DNA of 64,000 bases from a bacterium (GCA_919901855.1 CAKKQC010000030.1:21212-85211); one strand, 5' to 3'. Shown: positions 7,944-17,292, counted from the stretch's first letter. The notes: generated by a model from the sequence alone, not told the origin. Made by a program: numbers and translations.

Positions 7944-10325
7944 ATGCCAGCCAGCTTTCAACTGGCGGCAACCCGGCTGATCCTTCTCGGGATCGGAGCC
8001 GCCGTGCTGTGGGAGATGGCGGCCCGGATCGGCACCGGGCTGGTGGCCGGGCGCCGGAAGATCGCGGGACCGAGAGCGCTGGTCGTGTTCGGAGCCGGCC
8101 TCCTGCTGGGCTGGGGCATGCTCGGACCGGCCTTCCTCGGACTGGCCCTGACCGGCCTGCTCTTCCCCGGAGTCGTGGCGGGCGTCGTGGTCGTCCTGCT
8201 CGCCGCGTCTCCGGCTTCCAGATCCGCCCGGTGCCTGATCCTGGAGGCCGGGCGGACGTTCCTGGCGGTCCCCCTCCACGGCCGGCTCGCCATGGCGCTC
8301 CCGGCAGCCATGCTGGTCCCGTGGTTGCTGGTGCCGGAGAGCCAGCAGGACGTCTTCACGTATCATCTGGGGGCGCCGTGGCAGTTCCTTCAGGCGCACC
8401 GGGTTCTCCTCGAGCACGTGTTCATGGACTTCCACCTGCCCATCCCCGTCGAGATGACCTTCGTGATCCCGTTGGGCCTCGGCGTCGAGCGGCTCGGACG
8501 ATGGATCGTCCTTTCCCATTTCGCGGCGGTGGCCGCGATCTGGGCCGGCATGTGTCTCGCACAAGGCCGGCGAACGGCCGCATGGCTCGGGAGCGTCCTG
8601 GCCCTGGGGACGGCCCACCTTCCATGGCTGATGACGATGAGCACGAACGATTCGGCGGCCGCCGCGCTCATCACGGCCGGCTGGCTGTTTCAGCGGCGGC
8701 GGGCCTGGGGCATGGCCGCCATCCTGTACGGCTTGGGCACGGCGGCCAAGCAGGTCTTCGGCCCGGTCGCCGCGGTCCTGTTGGTGCTGGATCCCCCGCC
8801 CCTGCGTCTGGCGATGCGCCTGGCCGCCCCGCTCGTACTTCCCACCGCCGTCTGGTGGATCAAGGCGTTCGTCGCGACGGGTAATCCCGTGTTCCCCCTG
8901 GCCACGGACCTGTTCCCCACCCTGGGCTGGGGTCCCCGGAACGACGCCGTGTTCCTCTCCTATATGCGGACCCTTCAGGCACCGGACACGTTCAGCTGGG
9001 CGGAGATCCCGGGGGCCCTGCTCCAGTACCTGGACCGGGACGCCGTCTTTCTCCCGCTCTGCCTGCCGGGCCTGCTCCTGCTGGGAAGCCAGCGGCGGGA
9101 AGCCTGGGGATGCGCCCTGGGGGCGGCGATCGTCCTGCGCTACGGGCACTTCTCAAGGTTCCTGGTGCCGGCTGAGTGGATCCTGTGCCTGCTGGTCGCG
9201 ACCGAAGTGTGCCGCCTGCGCACGGCCCCCCGCGTGGCCAGTGCCCTCGTGCTGGCCGCGTATGTCCTCTGCCGCGCGATCATGAACCCCGCCCTGCAGC
9301 CGGTGCCCTGGCGCGATGCGGGGAGGCCGCTCCCGCACGTCCGGACCGCCTATCTCGAGACCTTCCGCGACATGTACCTGGCCCTGAGGGAGACGGCTCC
9401 CCCGAACGTCATGACAATCGGGGAGTTGTCCTCCTACCGAATCCCCTCTCGCGTGATCTTTACCGGCATGCTTGGGCAGACTCCCGCCGTGTGGGACCTC
9501 GTGAGAACGTCATGGAGCCAGGACGAGATTTTCAAGCGATACCGCCAGCTTGGCGAGCCGCTCATCGTACACAACGTGGTGGGAGCGCTGACGCGGAGCA
9601 CCCGCTACGCGGCGTTCTCCTGGGAAACGCGCATGCTGGTGTTGTACCGGGCCTTCTGCCTCCGGCGTCTGGAACTGGTTCGCGCTCCGCGCCGGAGTGA
9701 TACCCGGGTGGGATGCTACTACCTATGGCGCATGCGGTCCACGCCGCGGCGGGGAGCCCCGAAGCCGGCCGAAGCCTACTTCCTGCCGGGGACGTCCAGC
9801 CTGCTGGCCCCGGTCATCATCCTGCGGAACCAGGGCCGGTACCGCGAAGCCATTGCGGAGTGCGAGCGCATCCTGCGTATCCTGCCCGGCCTGGGCTGCG
9901 TGGAGAGCGAACTGGGGACCATCTACGGCATGGCGGGGCAGTGGCGGGCCGCCTACGACACGCTCAAGCCGCTGGTGGATTCCGGCGTCCTGGACTCCAA
10001 GAATTTCGGCATGCTCGCGACCGCCGCGACGATGGCGGGCGAATACGAGACCGCCGACCGGGTCTATCCCCTGTGCCTTGACCGGTATCGCATGGCGCGC
10101 GCCGAGTTCCTCGTGGACTGGGGCGAGATGCTCCGGTTGTGGGCCGAGCGCGAGATGCGCGAGGGGCGCACCGGGCATGCCCGGCGCCTGCTGGGGCGGT
10201 CGCTGGAGATCCTGCGCTCGATCCCGCCTGTCACCGCTCCCGCGGTGAGCCATGCGCGCAGCACCAATCTCGCGCGGGTGACGGAGCTGATCCAGGACCT
10301 GGAGGGGGACGAACCGCAGCCGTGA
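7944..10325 (+). CDS. Large GT-C-like integral membrane protein with TPR-like tail
   Basis: This 793-residue protein has about ten to twelve hydrophobic segments in residues 10-430. A conserved loop around residue 133 (SQQDVFTYHLGAPWQFLQAHR) corresponds to the HEDPLVYHW loop of the three paralogues at 18825-26502. A soluble region (about 455-600) also matches them, with YRQLGEPLIVHNVVGAL and MLVLYRAFCLRRLELV, and residues about 620-790 look like TPR helices. I infer a polyprenyl-phosphate-dependent (GT-C) sugar transferase, but no textbook GT-C D-x-D/E motif can be assigned. It follows the FAD gene by 3 nt. Confidence 0.6.
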   Translation: MPASFQLAATRLILLGIGAAVLWEMAARIGTGLVAGRRKIAGPRALVVFGAGLLLGWGMLGPAFLGLALTGLLFPGVVAGVVVVLLAASPASRSARCLILEAGRTFLAVPLHGRLAMALPAAMLVPWLLVPESQQDVFTYHLGAPWQFLQAHRVLLEHVFMDFHLPIPVEMTFVIPLGLGVERLGRWIVLSHFAAVAAIWAGMCLAQGRRTAAWLGSVLALGTAHLPWLMTMSTNDSAAAALITAGWLFQRRRAWGMAAILYGLGTAAKQVFGPVAAVLLVLDPPPLRLAMRLAAPLVLPTAVWWIKAFVATGNPVFPLATDLFPTLGWGPRNDAVFLSYMRTLQAPDTFSWAEIPGALLQYLDRDAVFLPLCLPGLLLLGSQRREAWGCALGAAIVLRYGHFSRFLVPAEWILCLLVATEVCRLRTAPRVASALVLAAYVLCRAIMNPALQPVPWRDAGRPLPHVRTAYLETFRDMYLALRETAPPNVMTIGELSSYRIPSRVIFTGMLGQTPAVWDLVRTSWSQDEIFKRYRQLGEPLIVHNVVGALTRSTRYAAFSWETRMLVLYRAFCLRRLELVRAPRRSDTRVGCYYLWRMRSTPRRGAPKPAEAYFLPGTSSLLAPVIILRNQGRYREAIAECERILRILPGLGCVESELGTIYGMAGQWRAAYDTLKPLVDSGVLDSKNFGMLATAATMAGEYETADRVYPLCLDRYRMARAEFLVDWGEMLRLWAEREMREGRTGHARRLLGRSLEILRSIPPVTAPAVSHARSTNLARVTELIQDLEGDEPQP

Positions 10326-10371
10326 CCCGGCGCCCATCGCGAGGCGTCCCGGAGACCGGCCCTGTCAGGCT

Positions 10372-11202
10372 TCAGGCCCCCTGCCCGCGGCCGCAGCGCT
10401 CGAGTACCCGGGCCACGTCGACGCCGAGGGCGGCGGACGAGGGCGCCGGCGCACCGCCGATGGCGGACAGGAACTCGCCCAGGGCGGTCGTGAGCGGGGA
10501 GGCGGGCTGAAAGGGCGCCGGGGCGCCCGCGATCCGGAGTTTCACCTCCGCGACATCGTCCCAGACGGCCTCGGCCTTCGCGCCACGCACCGCGGCGCGC
10601 CGCACCTTGGCCTTGAAATAGCTGCCGAAGTGCGCGCGCCAGACCGTCGTCCCAAAGGTCATCGTGACCCGGTGGTTCCCCTCGGGCGTCTTCGCGCACT
10701 CGACCTTCGACGGGGCCCCGCCCAGCAGGTCGATGGCCAGCGCGATGTCGTGCGGGCCCCAGTCCCAGAGCGGCGTGACGTCGCCCCGGAACGGCCCCTC
10801 CTGCCCCGCCTCGGACTCGACTTCGCGGACCGCGCCCAGCTCAGGCAGGCGCCGCTTGAGTTCCCGCCACGCGGGGTTGAACAGGTGGATGTGGTCGATG
10901 ACGACGGGAAGATGATTCGCGGCCGCCGCGTCACGGACCCGTTCGGCGTCGGCCACCGAGAGCGCCATGGGTTTTTCCACGAAGACAGGGAGGCCCTGCT
11001 CGAGAACGCGCACGGCGTGGGCGGCATGGAGCGAGGCGGGAGTCGCGATCGCCACGGCGTCGGGCCGGCGCGAGGTCAGCCAGCCGGGCCAGTCATCCTT
11101 CGACCCCGCCACCCACGCCACGCTCACGCCTTCGAGGCCTTCGAGGGTCCGGACGATGTTCCGGCCCCACTTTCCGGCGCCTCCCAGCACGCCGACCTTC
11201 AT
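10372..11202 (-). CDS. Gfo/Idh/MocA-family sugar oxidoreductase
   Basis: The 276-residue protein starts with MKVGVLGGAGKWGRNIVRTL, a G-x-G-x-x-G NAD(P) site. PDAVAIATPASLHAAHAV and the diagnostic EKP motif (PVFVEKPMALS) follow, then WDWGPHDIALAIDLLGG, where the H-D pair supplies the catalytic region. The start at 11202 puts the Rossmann strand at residue 2 and leaves 4 nt after the upstream SDR stop. It is somewhat shorter than the usual 330-390 residues. It is the last gene of a minus-strand sugar-nucleotide operon and probably reduces or oxidises a nucleotide-linked or free sugar; the exact substrate is unknown. Confidence 0.82.
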   Translation of the reverse strand: MKVGVLGGAGKWGRNIVRTLEGLEGVSVAWVAGSKDDWPGWLTSRRPDAVAIATPASLHAAHAVRVLEQGLPVFVEKPMALSVADAERVRDAAAANHLPVVIDHIHLFNPAWRELKRRLPELGAVREVESEAGQEGPFRGDVTPLWDWGPHDIALAIDLLGGAPSKVECAKTPEGNHRVTMTFGTTVWRAHFGSYFKAKVRRAAVRGAKAEAVWDDVAEVKLRIAGAPAPFQPASPLTTALGEFLSAIGGAPAPSSAALGVDVARVLERCGRGQGA

Positions 11203-11206
11203 GGGA

Positions 11207-12256
11207 TCAGCTTGCGCCGGTGTAGTGCCGGTCGGTCCAGGCCAGGTACCGCCGCAGCCCCTCCTCGAGCGGCGTGCGCGGAGCATATCCCAGCTCCGTC
11301 TTCGCCTTCGTGAGGTCCGGGCACCGGCGGCTGGGCTCGTCCGGCGGATAGTGATCCGGATACTTGGCGAACTCCTTCTTCACCGTCCGGCCCAGCACCT
11401 TCTCGATCACGGCCACGAGGTCGTTGATCGAGATCTCGGGGTTCGTGTTCCCGATGTTGTACGCCTCCCCGCCGCGCCCCTTGAGGAGCGCGCGGAAGAA
11501 CCCGACCAGGCCGTCGGTCGCGTAGCAGTAGGTCCGCGTCTGCTTCCCGTTCCCGTACATGAGCAGTGGGCGGTCCGCCTTGATCGCGGAGGCGAAGTTC
11601 GGCAGGACCCGGTAGTCCTTTTCCTTCATCTCCGGACCATACACGTTGAACGGCCGCACCACCACGGCCGCCACCTGGAAGTAGTTCGCGTAGATGTAGC
11701 ACAGGGTCTCGCAGACCCGCTTGCCCTCGTCGTAGCACGACCGCGGACCCATGGAAGAAACGTACCCCCGGTACGTTTCCGGGGTCGGCACGAACTTCGG
11801 GTCGGGATCGCCGTAGATCTCGCTCGACGAGAAGCAGAGCATGCGCGCGCCGTCGCGCTTCGCGAGGTCGAGCACCTGCCGCGTGCCCAGGAACGAGACG
11901 TCCAGGGTCTCCAGGGGCTTTGCCCTGTAGTACGCGGGGCTCGCGATGCCGGCCATGTGCACGGCGAAGTCCACGTGGTCCTTGAAATCGAACCCCACGG
12001 AGAGGTCGTGGTGGATGAACGTGATGTCCCCGGGGCGCTTGACGCCCTCGCGGATGTCCTTCGCCGCCTCGACGGTGTCGAGCGCCAGAAGCCGGCAGGG
12101 CTTCGCCAGCACGGCCGCGTTCAGGTGGTCGACCGCACGGACGAACCAGCGGCCGAGGAAGCCGCCCGACCCGGTGAGCAGGAGGGTCTTGCCCTCCAGC
12201 GCCCGGGCCTCGGCCCCGAGCCCCGTCGCAATGTCTTTTAGGTCCTGTTCGTCCAT
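11207..12256 (-). CDS. NAD-dependent SDR, UDP-glucuronate decarboxylase-like
   Basis: The 349-residue protein has LLLTGSGGFLGRWFV as its NAD-binding site, HMAGIASPAYY, CFSSSEIYGDP with the catalytic serine, and YDEGKR with the Y-x-x-x-K pair. ASP-x-x-Y, SSSE-x-YGDP and YDEGKR together are hallmarks of UDP-glucuronate decarboxylase/UDP-xylose synthase relatives. A 25-residue N-terminal extension precedes the fold. AGGAGG lies 7 nt before ATG 12256. The neighbouring C-methyltransferase, cupin and Gfo/Idh genes suggest a modified nucleotide sugar rather than plain UDP-xylose. Confidence 0.85.
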   Translation of the reverse strand: MDEQDLKDIATGLGAEARALEGKTLLLTGSGGFLGRWFVRAVDHLNAAVLAKPCRLLALDTVEAAKDIREGVKRPGDITFIHHDLSVGFDFKDHVDFAVHMAGIASPAYYRAKPLETLDVSFLGTRQVLDLAKRDGARMLCFSSSEIYGDPDPKFVPTPETYRGYVSSMGPRSCYDEGKRVCETLCYIYANYFQVAAVVVRPFNVYGPEMKEKDYRVLPNFASAIKADRPLLMYGNGKQTRTYCYATDGLVGFFRALLKGRGGEAYNIGNTNPEISINDLVAVIEKVLGRTVKKEFAKYPDHYPPDEPSRRCPDLTKAKTELGYAPRTPLEEGLRRYLAWTDRHYTGAS

Positions 12257-12274
12257 CGGCGTCCTCCTGTCGGT

Positions 12275-13495
12275 CTAAATCACGGTCGGGTCGGGCAAGG
12301 GCACGATAAGGTCCGGCGCCTTCAGGCCGCGCGCGGCGAATAGATCGCGGATCTTTTTCGCGATCGACTCGGCGAAGTTCCAGGCGAAGATGACGACGGC
12401 CTGCGGGGGCCGCTCGAGGAGCGCCGACGGAGCGAGCACGGGGATGTGGAGGCCCGGGGAACGAAGGCCGATCTTCAGCGGCGAATCGTCGACGAGGTAA
12501 TCGATCGAGGCGCTCGAAAGCCCCATCGTGTACATGAGCGTCGTCGTCTTGGCCGGCACCCCGTATCCGGCGATGACGGCCTTCCCCTTCTTGTAGTCCC
12601 CGAGGAGCGCCCGCAGGCGTTGCGAGGCCGCGTCGATCCGGCTCCGTAGGCGCTTGAACGCAACCGCCGAGGTCCAGGCCTCCTCCTTGAGGTCCCACTC
12701 GGGCCGCTCGAGGAACGGAGGCTCGGCCCGGACGAAGACCCGGATCGAGCCGCCGTGCGTGGGCACCGGCACCACGTCGAAGACCCCCAGCCCGTGCCGC
12801 TTGAAGAACGGAATGAGCGGGCCGACGGCGTGGTAGCTCACGTGCTCGGCGTAGATCATGTCCCAGAGGCCGTTCCGTACCATGTCGACGACGTACTGGA
12901 CCTCCATGACGAAGATGCCACCGGGCGCGAGAACCGCGTGCACGCCGCGCACGACGCCCGCGAGATCGTCGATGTGCGCCATGCAGTTGTTGGCGGCCAC
13001 GAGGGCGGCGGGCCCGTACTTCCCGACCACCTGGCGCGCGGTCGCCTCGGTGAAGAAGTCGGGCCAGGTCTCGACTCCGGAGGCCGTCGCCGCCGCCGCG
13101 ATCTTCCGCGCGGGGTCGATGCCGAGGACGTCGAGCCCCTTTTCCCGGAACGCCCGCAGCAGGACGCCGTCGTTGCTCCCGATCTCGACGACGCGGTCGC
13201 CGGCCCCGAGCCCGAACCGCCGCGTCACTTCGTCCGCGTACGACTGGAAGTGCCGGACGAACACGGGACTCGTCCCGCTCGCGTAAACGTAGTCTCCGAA
13301 CAGGACCTCCGCGTCGACGACGGCGCCGAGCTGGACGTGGCCGCACGCGCGGCACCGGAAGAGGTCCTGCGGGAAGACTTCCTGCGGCGCCGGCGTCTTC
13401 ACGAATGCGTTCGCCGGCGGCGTCGGCGGCAGGGACAGGACCTGCTCGAGGTGTCCGGCGTCGCAGAGCCGGCAGATCTCGCGCCGGCGCACCAT
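12275..13495 (-). CDS. Sugar C-methyltransferase (NDP-hexose C-methyltransferase type)
   Basis: This is a 406-residue, three-part protein. The N-terminal zinc-binding module has C-R-L-C near residue 8 and FRCRACGHVQLG at about 47. The SAM-binding Rossmann domain has DRVVEIGSNDGVLLRAF (about 100) and ANNCMAHIDDL. The C-terminal domain contains KAVIAGYGVPAKTTTLMY and PQAVVIFAWNFA. This arrangement (Methyltransf_13, _23, _14) is that of TylCIII-type enzymes that methylate carbon 3 of NDP-4-keto sugars; YAEHVSYH matches the active-site Y-x-E-H. It lies 10 nt after the cupin stop in the same operon. A C-methylated, branched deoxysugar is the likely product. Confidence 0.88.
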   Translation of the reverse strand: MVRRREICRLCDAGHLEQVLSLPPTPPANAFVKTPAPQEVFPQDLFRCRACGHVQLGAVVDAEVLFGDYVYASGTSPVFVRHFQSYADEVTRRFGLGAGDRVVEIGSNDGVLLRAFREKGLDVLGIDPARKIAAAATASGVETWPDFFTEATARQVVGKYGPAALVAANNCMAHIDDLAGVVRGVHAVLAPGGIFVMEVQYVVDMVRNGLWDMIYAEHVSYHAVGPLIPFFKRHGLGVFDVVPVPTHGGSIRVFVRAEPPFLERPEWDLKEEAWTSAVAFKRLRSRIDAASQRLRALLGDYKKGKAVIAGYGVPAKTTTLMYTMGLSSASIDYLVDDSPLKIGLRSPGLHIPVLAPSALLERPPQAVVIFAWNFAESIAKKIRDLFAARGLKAPDLIVPLPDPTVI

Positions 13496-13505
13496 GCCCG
13501 TCAGC

Positions 13506-13943
13506 TCACCGGGCGATCAACGGCGGATTCAGCCGGATGAGGTCCTTCTCGTAATCCGCCTGGTCGCGATGCCGGTCGGCCACCGTGATGAAGATGCTGT
13601 CGGCGAGGAACTTCATCGCGTGGTCGATCCCGGGCGGCGTGAAGACCGCCTGGCCCGCCTTCACGATCAGGCGCTTGCTGGGCCGCGCGGCTCCCGGCTT
13701 GCGCTCGACGTAGAGCATCCGCCCCGTGACGAAGTAGCAGAGGTGGCTGTCCTGGCGGTGCCGGTGGTTGGCGCGGATCGTGCCCTTCTTGCTCGATATC
13801 ACGACGACGGACCCGAACCGGGTCCCCAGCGTGCGCGAGGACGCGATGACGTGGAGACTGCCCCGCCGGTCGACGTGGGGCCGCTCGAGTTTGGGGACGG
13901 TTGGGACCTTCTTCCACCACTTGGTGCGCTTCGGGATGTCCAT
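13506..13943 (-). CDS. Cupin, sugar 3,4-ketoisomerase/3,5-epimerase-like
   Basis: This 145-residue single-domain cupin has RGSLHVIA, then GTIRANHRHRQDSHLCYFVTGRMLYVER and VFTPPGIDHAMKFLADS, matching WxcM/FdtA- or RmlC-like sugar cupins. H-R-H and the late H in GIDHAM provide the metal or catalytic histidines. It heads the four-gene operon with the C-methyltransferase, SDR and Gfo/Idh genes, where an epimerase or ketoisomerase acting on an NDP-4-keto sugar would fit. Confidence 0.75.
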   Translation of the reverse strand: MDIPKRTKWWKKVPTVPKLERPHVDRRGSLHVIASSRTLGTRFGSVVVISSKKGTIRANHRHRQDSHLCYFVTGRMLYVERKPGAARPSKRLIVKAGQAVFTPPGIDHAMKFLADSIFITVADRHRDQADYEKDLIRLNPPLIAR

Positions 13944-13952
13944 GGTTCGGCT

Positions 13953-13958
13953 ATTATC
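13953..13958 (-). promoter_or_regulatory. Putative -10 element (GATAAT)
   Basis: On the minus strand GATAAT ends 9 nt before ATG 13943. The first base departs from TANNNT. Confidence 0.35.
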
Positions 13959-13961
13959 CCC

Positions 13962-15023
13962 TCAGTAGAGCTTCCGCGTCCACGTCGGGGGCGCGCCCGT
14001 CGCCAGCTCGAGCCCGTGCTTGAGGTAGGCGAAGGGCTGGGGGCCCACCGTCAGGGCCCAGGCGACCATGCGCCGGACGCCTTCCCGGATGGGGACCGTG
14101 GTCCGGTAGCCCAGCAGACGCTGGGCTTTCCGCTGGGAAGAGAAGGCGTCCGAGACCTCGAGCGGCCGGCCGGCCCGCCAGGTCCTCGGCTTGAGGTAGG
14201 CCGGCACGGCGCGGTCGCCCCCGAAGAACTCCCGGAGCACGAGCGTCGCGAGGTGGTTGAGCGAAATATCCTCCTCGGGGCCGATGTTGAAGATCTCGCC
14301 GTGGCATCGCTTCGACAGCCCGGCCCGGATCACGTAGGGCGTGAAGTCCTCGATGTACGTGAACGCGCGCTTCTGCGTGCCCTGGCCGTAGATCCAGAAG
14401 GGCTTCCCGTTCATGAGGGCGTTGATCCAGATCGCGATGACGTTGCGGTAGGGGTCCCGCAGGTTCTGGCGAGGCCCGTAGACGTTGTGCGGGCGGATGA
14501 TCGTGTACTGGAACCCGTGGACCCGGGACAGGATCTCGGTCACGTGCTCCATCGCGGCTTTGGACACCGCGTAGACGTCCTCGGGCTTCCGCTCCATCTC
14601 CTCGGTGAACGGGGGCTTCTGGCGCCCGTAGACACTCATGGAGGAGGCGAGGACGATCTTCTTCATCCCGGCCCGGAGCCCCGCGACGAGCGTGTTCGTG
14701 TACATCATCAGGTTGCGCTCGGTTGTGCGCACCGGTGTGAACTGGGACCCGCCCTCGGTGGCATAGGCGGCGTCGTGAAAGACGAGCTCGGGGCGGACCC
14801 GGCGCATGTACCGCTCGACCGAGGCGTGGTGGCGCAGGTCGAGCTCCGTGAATCGGACGCCCTCGGGCACGTTGGAAATGTACCCGCCCGAGAGGTCGTC
14901 CACGCCGTACACGTCGTAACCCAGCCGCACGAGCGCCTCCGCCTCGTGGCTCCCGTGCAGGCCGGCCACGCCTGTCACGAGCACGCGGCGGACGCGCAGG
15001 CGGTCGGGCCCGATACCCAGCAT
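13962..15023 (-). CDS. NAD-dependent epimerase/dehydratase (GalE-like SDR)
   Basis: The 353-residue protein has [21 protein letters not shown] (G-x-x-G-x-x-G kept, but with LH where most relatives have FI), [43 protein letters not shown] with the Y-x-x-x-K pair, and [17 protein letters not shown]. These mark it as an extended SDR acting on a UDP- or GDP-sugar, probably a 4-epimerase or dehydratase. ATG 15023 is preferred over 15032 because a GATAAT hexamer lies 7 nt upstream of it. It is divergent from the sigma factor gene and upstream of the C-methyl-sugar operon. Confidence 0.83.
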   Translation of the reverse strand: MLGIGPDRLRVRRVLVTGVAGLHGSHEAEALVRLGYDVYGVDDLSGGYISNVPEGVRFTELDLRHHASVERYMRRVRPELVFHDAAYATEGGSQFTPVRTTERNLMMYTNTLVAGLRAGMKKIVLASSMSVYGRQKPPFTEEMERKPEDVYAVSKAAMEHVTEILSRVHGFQYTIIRPHNVYGPRQNLRDPYRNVIAIWINALMNGKPFWIYGQGTQKRAFTYIEDFTPYVIRAGLSKRCHGEIFNIGPEEDISLNHLATLVLREFFGGDRAVPAYLKPRTWRAGRPLEVSDAFSSQRKAQRLLGYRTTVPIREGVRRMVAWALTVGPQPFAYLKHGLELATGAPPTWTRKLY

Positions 15024-15030
15024 GTCCGGC

Positions 15031-15036
15031 ATTATC
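15031..15036 (-). promoter_or_regulatory. Putative -10 element (GATAAT) of a leaderless start
   Basis: On the minus strand GATAAT ends 7 nt before ATG 15023; it is divergent from TAGGAT at 15060-15065. Confidence 0.5.
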
Positions 15037-15059
15037 GCACGCGGCACGCGAAATGCGCG

Positions 15060-15065
15060 TAGGAT
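15060..15065 (+). promoter_or_regulatory. Putative -10 element (TAGGAT) of a leaderless start
   Basis: TAGGAT ends 7 nt before GTG 15073 of the sigma factor gene. Confidence 0.55.
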
Positions 15066-15072
15066 AGACCAC

Positions 15073-16005
15073 GTGCTAACCCGGAACCGAGCCCGCCCCC
15101 ACGCCGCTCGGGCGGAACGGCTCCGGTCCCTGATCGTCGAGTCGATCCGCTCCCTCGGCCTCTCCCGCAAGGAACACAACCGTCTCGCGGGCCTCCTGCG
15201 CGAGGAGGCGACCCGGACGGAATCCCCCGCGCTCGCCTGGCTCGTCCGGGAAATGGACGAGGGCGAACACCAGATGCTCACTTCCCGGACCAAGCTCGTC
15301 GAGGCGAATCTCCGCCTGGTGGTCTCGATCGCCAAGCGCTACGCGAACCGCGGCCTTCCCTTCCTCGATCTGATCCAGGAGGGCAACCTCGGCCTGATCC
15401 GGGGAGCGGAGAAGTTCGAATTCCGGCGCGGCTTCAAGTTCTCGACCTACGCCACGTGGTGGATCCGGCAGGGGATCACGCGCGCGCTCGCGGACCAGGC
15501 GCGGACCATCCGGGTCCCGGTCCACATGATCGAGGCCATCCACGAGCTCGCGAACATAACCCGCGACCTCACGCGCGTCCTCGGCCGGGAGCCCACGGAA
15601 GAGGAGCTGGCGACCAAGCTCCACGTGCCCGCGGAACGCATACGCCTCCTGCGCAAGGTCGCGCAGCAGCCGGTTTCCCTCGAGACGCCCGTGGGCGAGA
15701 ACGGCGACACGCTCCTCGGCGACCACGTCATCGACCGGCATGCGGCCTCGCCGGCGGCGACGGCCGCCGAGGCCATGCTCCGGCGCCGGGTGGAACGGGT
15801 GCTCGGCACCCTCAAGGACCGCGAGGCCGAAGTGCTCCGCCTGCGGTTCGGCCTCGGCACGAACGACCGCGCGCACACGCTGGAGGAAGTCGGCACCGTG
15901 TTCCGGGTGACCCGGGAGCGGATCCGCCAGATCGAGGCGAAAGCCCTGCGCCGCCTGCGACACCCCTCAAGAGCGCGCCACCTGCGAGGCCTGCTCGAGA
16001 ACTGA
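15073..16005 (+). CDS. Sigma-70 family RNA polymerase sigma factor (group 2-like)
   Basis: This is a 310-residue sigma factor. Region 2 is strongly conserved: [38 protein letters not shown] and [29 protein letters not shown], read in pieces. Region 3 has [17 protein letters not shown] and [10 protein letters not shown], and region 4 has [13 protein letters not shown] followed by [29 protein letters not shown]. Region 1.1 is absent, so it may be an alternative rather than the housekeeping factor. GTG 15073 is chosen because TAGGAT precedes it by 7 nt and an upstream ATG (15022) would overlap the divergent SDR start. It stands alone, with hairpins following its stop. Confidence 0.92.
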   Translation: MLTRNRARPHAARAERLRSLIVESIRSLGLSRKEHNRLAGLLREEATRTESPALAWLVREMDEGEHQMLTSRTKLVEANLRLVVSIAKRYANRGLPFLDLIQEGNLGLIRGAEKFEFRRGFKFSTYATWWIRQGITRALADQARTIRVPVHMIEAIHELANITRDLTRVLGREPTEEELATKLHVPAERIRLLRKVAQQPVSLETPVGENGDTLLGDHVIDRHAASPAATAAEAMLRRRVERVLGTLKDREAEVLRLRFGLGTNDRAHTLEEVGTVFRVTRERIRQIEAKALRRLRHPSRARHLRGLLEN

Positions 16006-16050
16006 CATCCGAAGACGGATGTCTCTGGGTCTCCGCAGACGCGGAAACCC
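16004..16050. terminator. Two tandem hairpins between convergent genes
   Basis: GACATCCG/CGGATGTC (16004-16023, loop AAGA) begins at the sigma factor stop. GGGTCTCCGC/GCGGAAACCC (16027-16050, one mismatch) follows. They lie between convergent genes and may act as a bidirectional terminator, but no T-tract is present. Confidence 0.45.
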
Positions 16051-16065
16051 AGCGGCTCGAGGACG

Positions 16066-17292
16066 CTAGCCCTTCCCGAGGGTCTCCAGGCAGGCGCGCA
16101 GGACCTGATCCACCGTCACCTTCCGCAGGCACGCCTGGTCGAACGGACACGTCGTGCTTGCGCACGGCTTGCACGGCACCCTGCGCTCGACCACGCGCAC
16201 GCGCGTCCCCACCGGCATCCACTCGGACGCCTCGTTCGTCCCGCTGAACACGATCACGGAGGGCGTGCCGATGGCCGCCGCGACATGACCGGGCCCCCCG
16301 TCGTTGCCGACGAAGAGCCTGGCCCCCTTGATGACTGCCGCGAGCTCGAAGAGCCCGAGCCGGCCACGCAGGTCCAGGCAGGACGCCTTCGGCAGGGCGC
16401 GGACGAGCGGCTCGCCGTGCGACTCCTCCCCCGGGCCCGCGAGGACCGCGACGGGGGCGCGAAGACGCGCCGCGAGCTCGCGGCCCACCCACGCGAAACG
16501 CTCCGGCATCCACCGCTTGACCGCGTTCCCGGCCCCCACATGGACGGCAACGTATCCGCCCTTCCGGCCGGCCCTGTGGGCGGCGGCGGCCACGTCCGCG
16601 GCGGTCACCGGAAACTCCGGCGCGAGATCCTCGACGGGAACGCCGAACTCGCGGAGGGCCCCCGCCATCCGCCCGGCCTCGTGTCCCTCCCGCGGCCAGC
16701 GCGCGCAGTGGCTGATCCCGAAACCGAACCCGCCCGCGTCGAATCCGAGCCGGGCCCGGGCGCCGGAGAGCGAGAGCAGGAGGCTGTCCAGCCGGTTGTG
16801 GTACCGGAGATCCACGGCGAGGTCGAACCGCCGCGCCCGAAGCGTCCTCGCGAGCGCGAGACAGGCGCCCAGGTTCGCGGAGACTCCCGAGCCCGGCCGA
16901 ATCCAGGGGACGTCCGCCGTCAGGACCTCGGCCACGCCCGGCAGGCGCGCCGCGAGGTCCGCGGTCGCGGGCCGGACGACCATCGTGATGCGGGCCTCCG
17001 GAACCCAGGCGTGGAGGGCGCGCAGGATGGGCGTGGCCATGATGACGTCCCCGAGGTGATCGAGCTTGATGAAGACGAGGCTGCGCACCCGGGCTCCCTG
17101 GAGCATGGAGTTCCGCCGCGCGGGCCCCAGGAGGGCCCGGGCCAGGATGGATGCGGGACGGAGCCCCGCCGCGAGCACGGCCTTCGTCCACCGGCGCGGC
17201 TGGGGCCGGACCGCCGGTTCGAGTTCGTGCACGGGCGGAGCCTGCACGCGGGCAAGAAGAAGCTCCCCGGGGCCCAGCGGGCCGTCCTTCAC
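16066..17292 (-). CDS. Glycosyltransferase family 9 (heptosyltransferase-like)
   Basis: The 408-residue protein has VFIKLDHLGDVIMATPILRAL, the typical GT9 start of the N-terminal Rossmann domain, then DLAVDLRYHNRLD and YVAVHVGAGNAVKRWM, and the nucleotide-sugar site FVGNDGGPGHVAAAIGTPSV. GT9 enzymes transfer heptose or related sugars from ADP-/NDP-donors onto lipopolysaccharide core at the inner face of the membrane. GTG 17292 overlaps the upstream stop by 4 nt; the alternative ATG at 17106 would remove an uncharacterised 62-residue extension. Four cysteines near the C-terminus (CKPCASTTCPFDQAC) are also common in this family. Confidence 0.85.
   Translation of the reverse strand: MKDGPLGPGELLLARVQAPPVHELEPAVRPQPRRWTKAVLAAGLRPASILARALLGPARRNSMLQGARVRSLVFIKLDHLGDVIMATPILRALHAWVPEARITMVVRPATADLAARLPGVAEVLTADVPWIRPGSGVSANLGACLALARTLRARRFDLAVDLRYHNRLDSLLLSLSGARARLGFDAGGFGFGISHCARWPREGHEAGRMAGALREFGVPVEDLAPEFPVTAADVAAAAHRAGRKGGYVAVHVGAGNAVKRWMPERFAWVGRELAARLRAPVAVLAGPGEESHGEPLVRALPKASCLDLRGRLGLFELAAVIKGARLFVGNDGGPGHVAAAIGTPSVIVFSGTNEASEWMPVGTRVRVVERRVPCKPCASTTCPFDQACLRKVTVDQVLRACLETLGKG

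Noticed and set aside
6489..9149. Long minus-strand open frame of nearly 900 codons antisense to the FAD and GT-C-like genes
   Set aside because: Its translation is rich in R, G, H, E and P with no domain. It is the mirror of GC-rich third positions in real plus-strand genes.
12257..12275. Same AGGAGGACGCCG leader before the SDR at 12256 and yhcG at 29633, as a shared regulatory element
   Set aside because: Only about 13 bases are shared and most are a plain Shine-Dalgarno; chance is sufficient.
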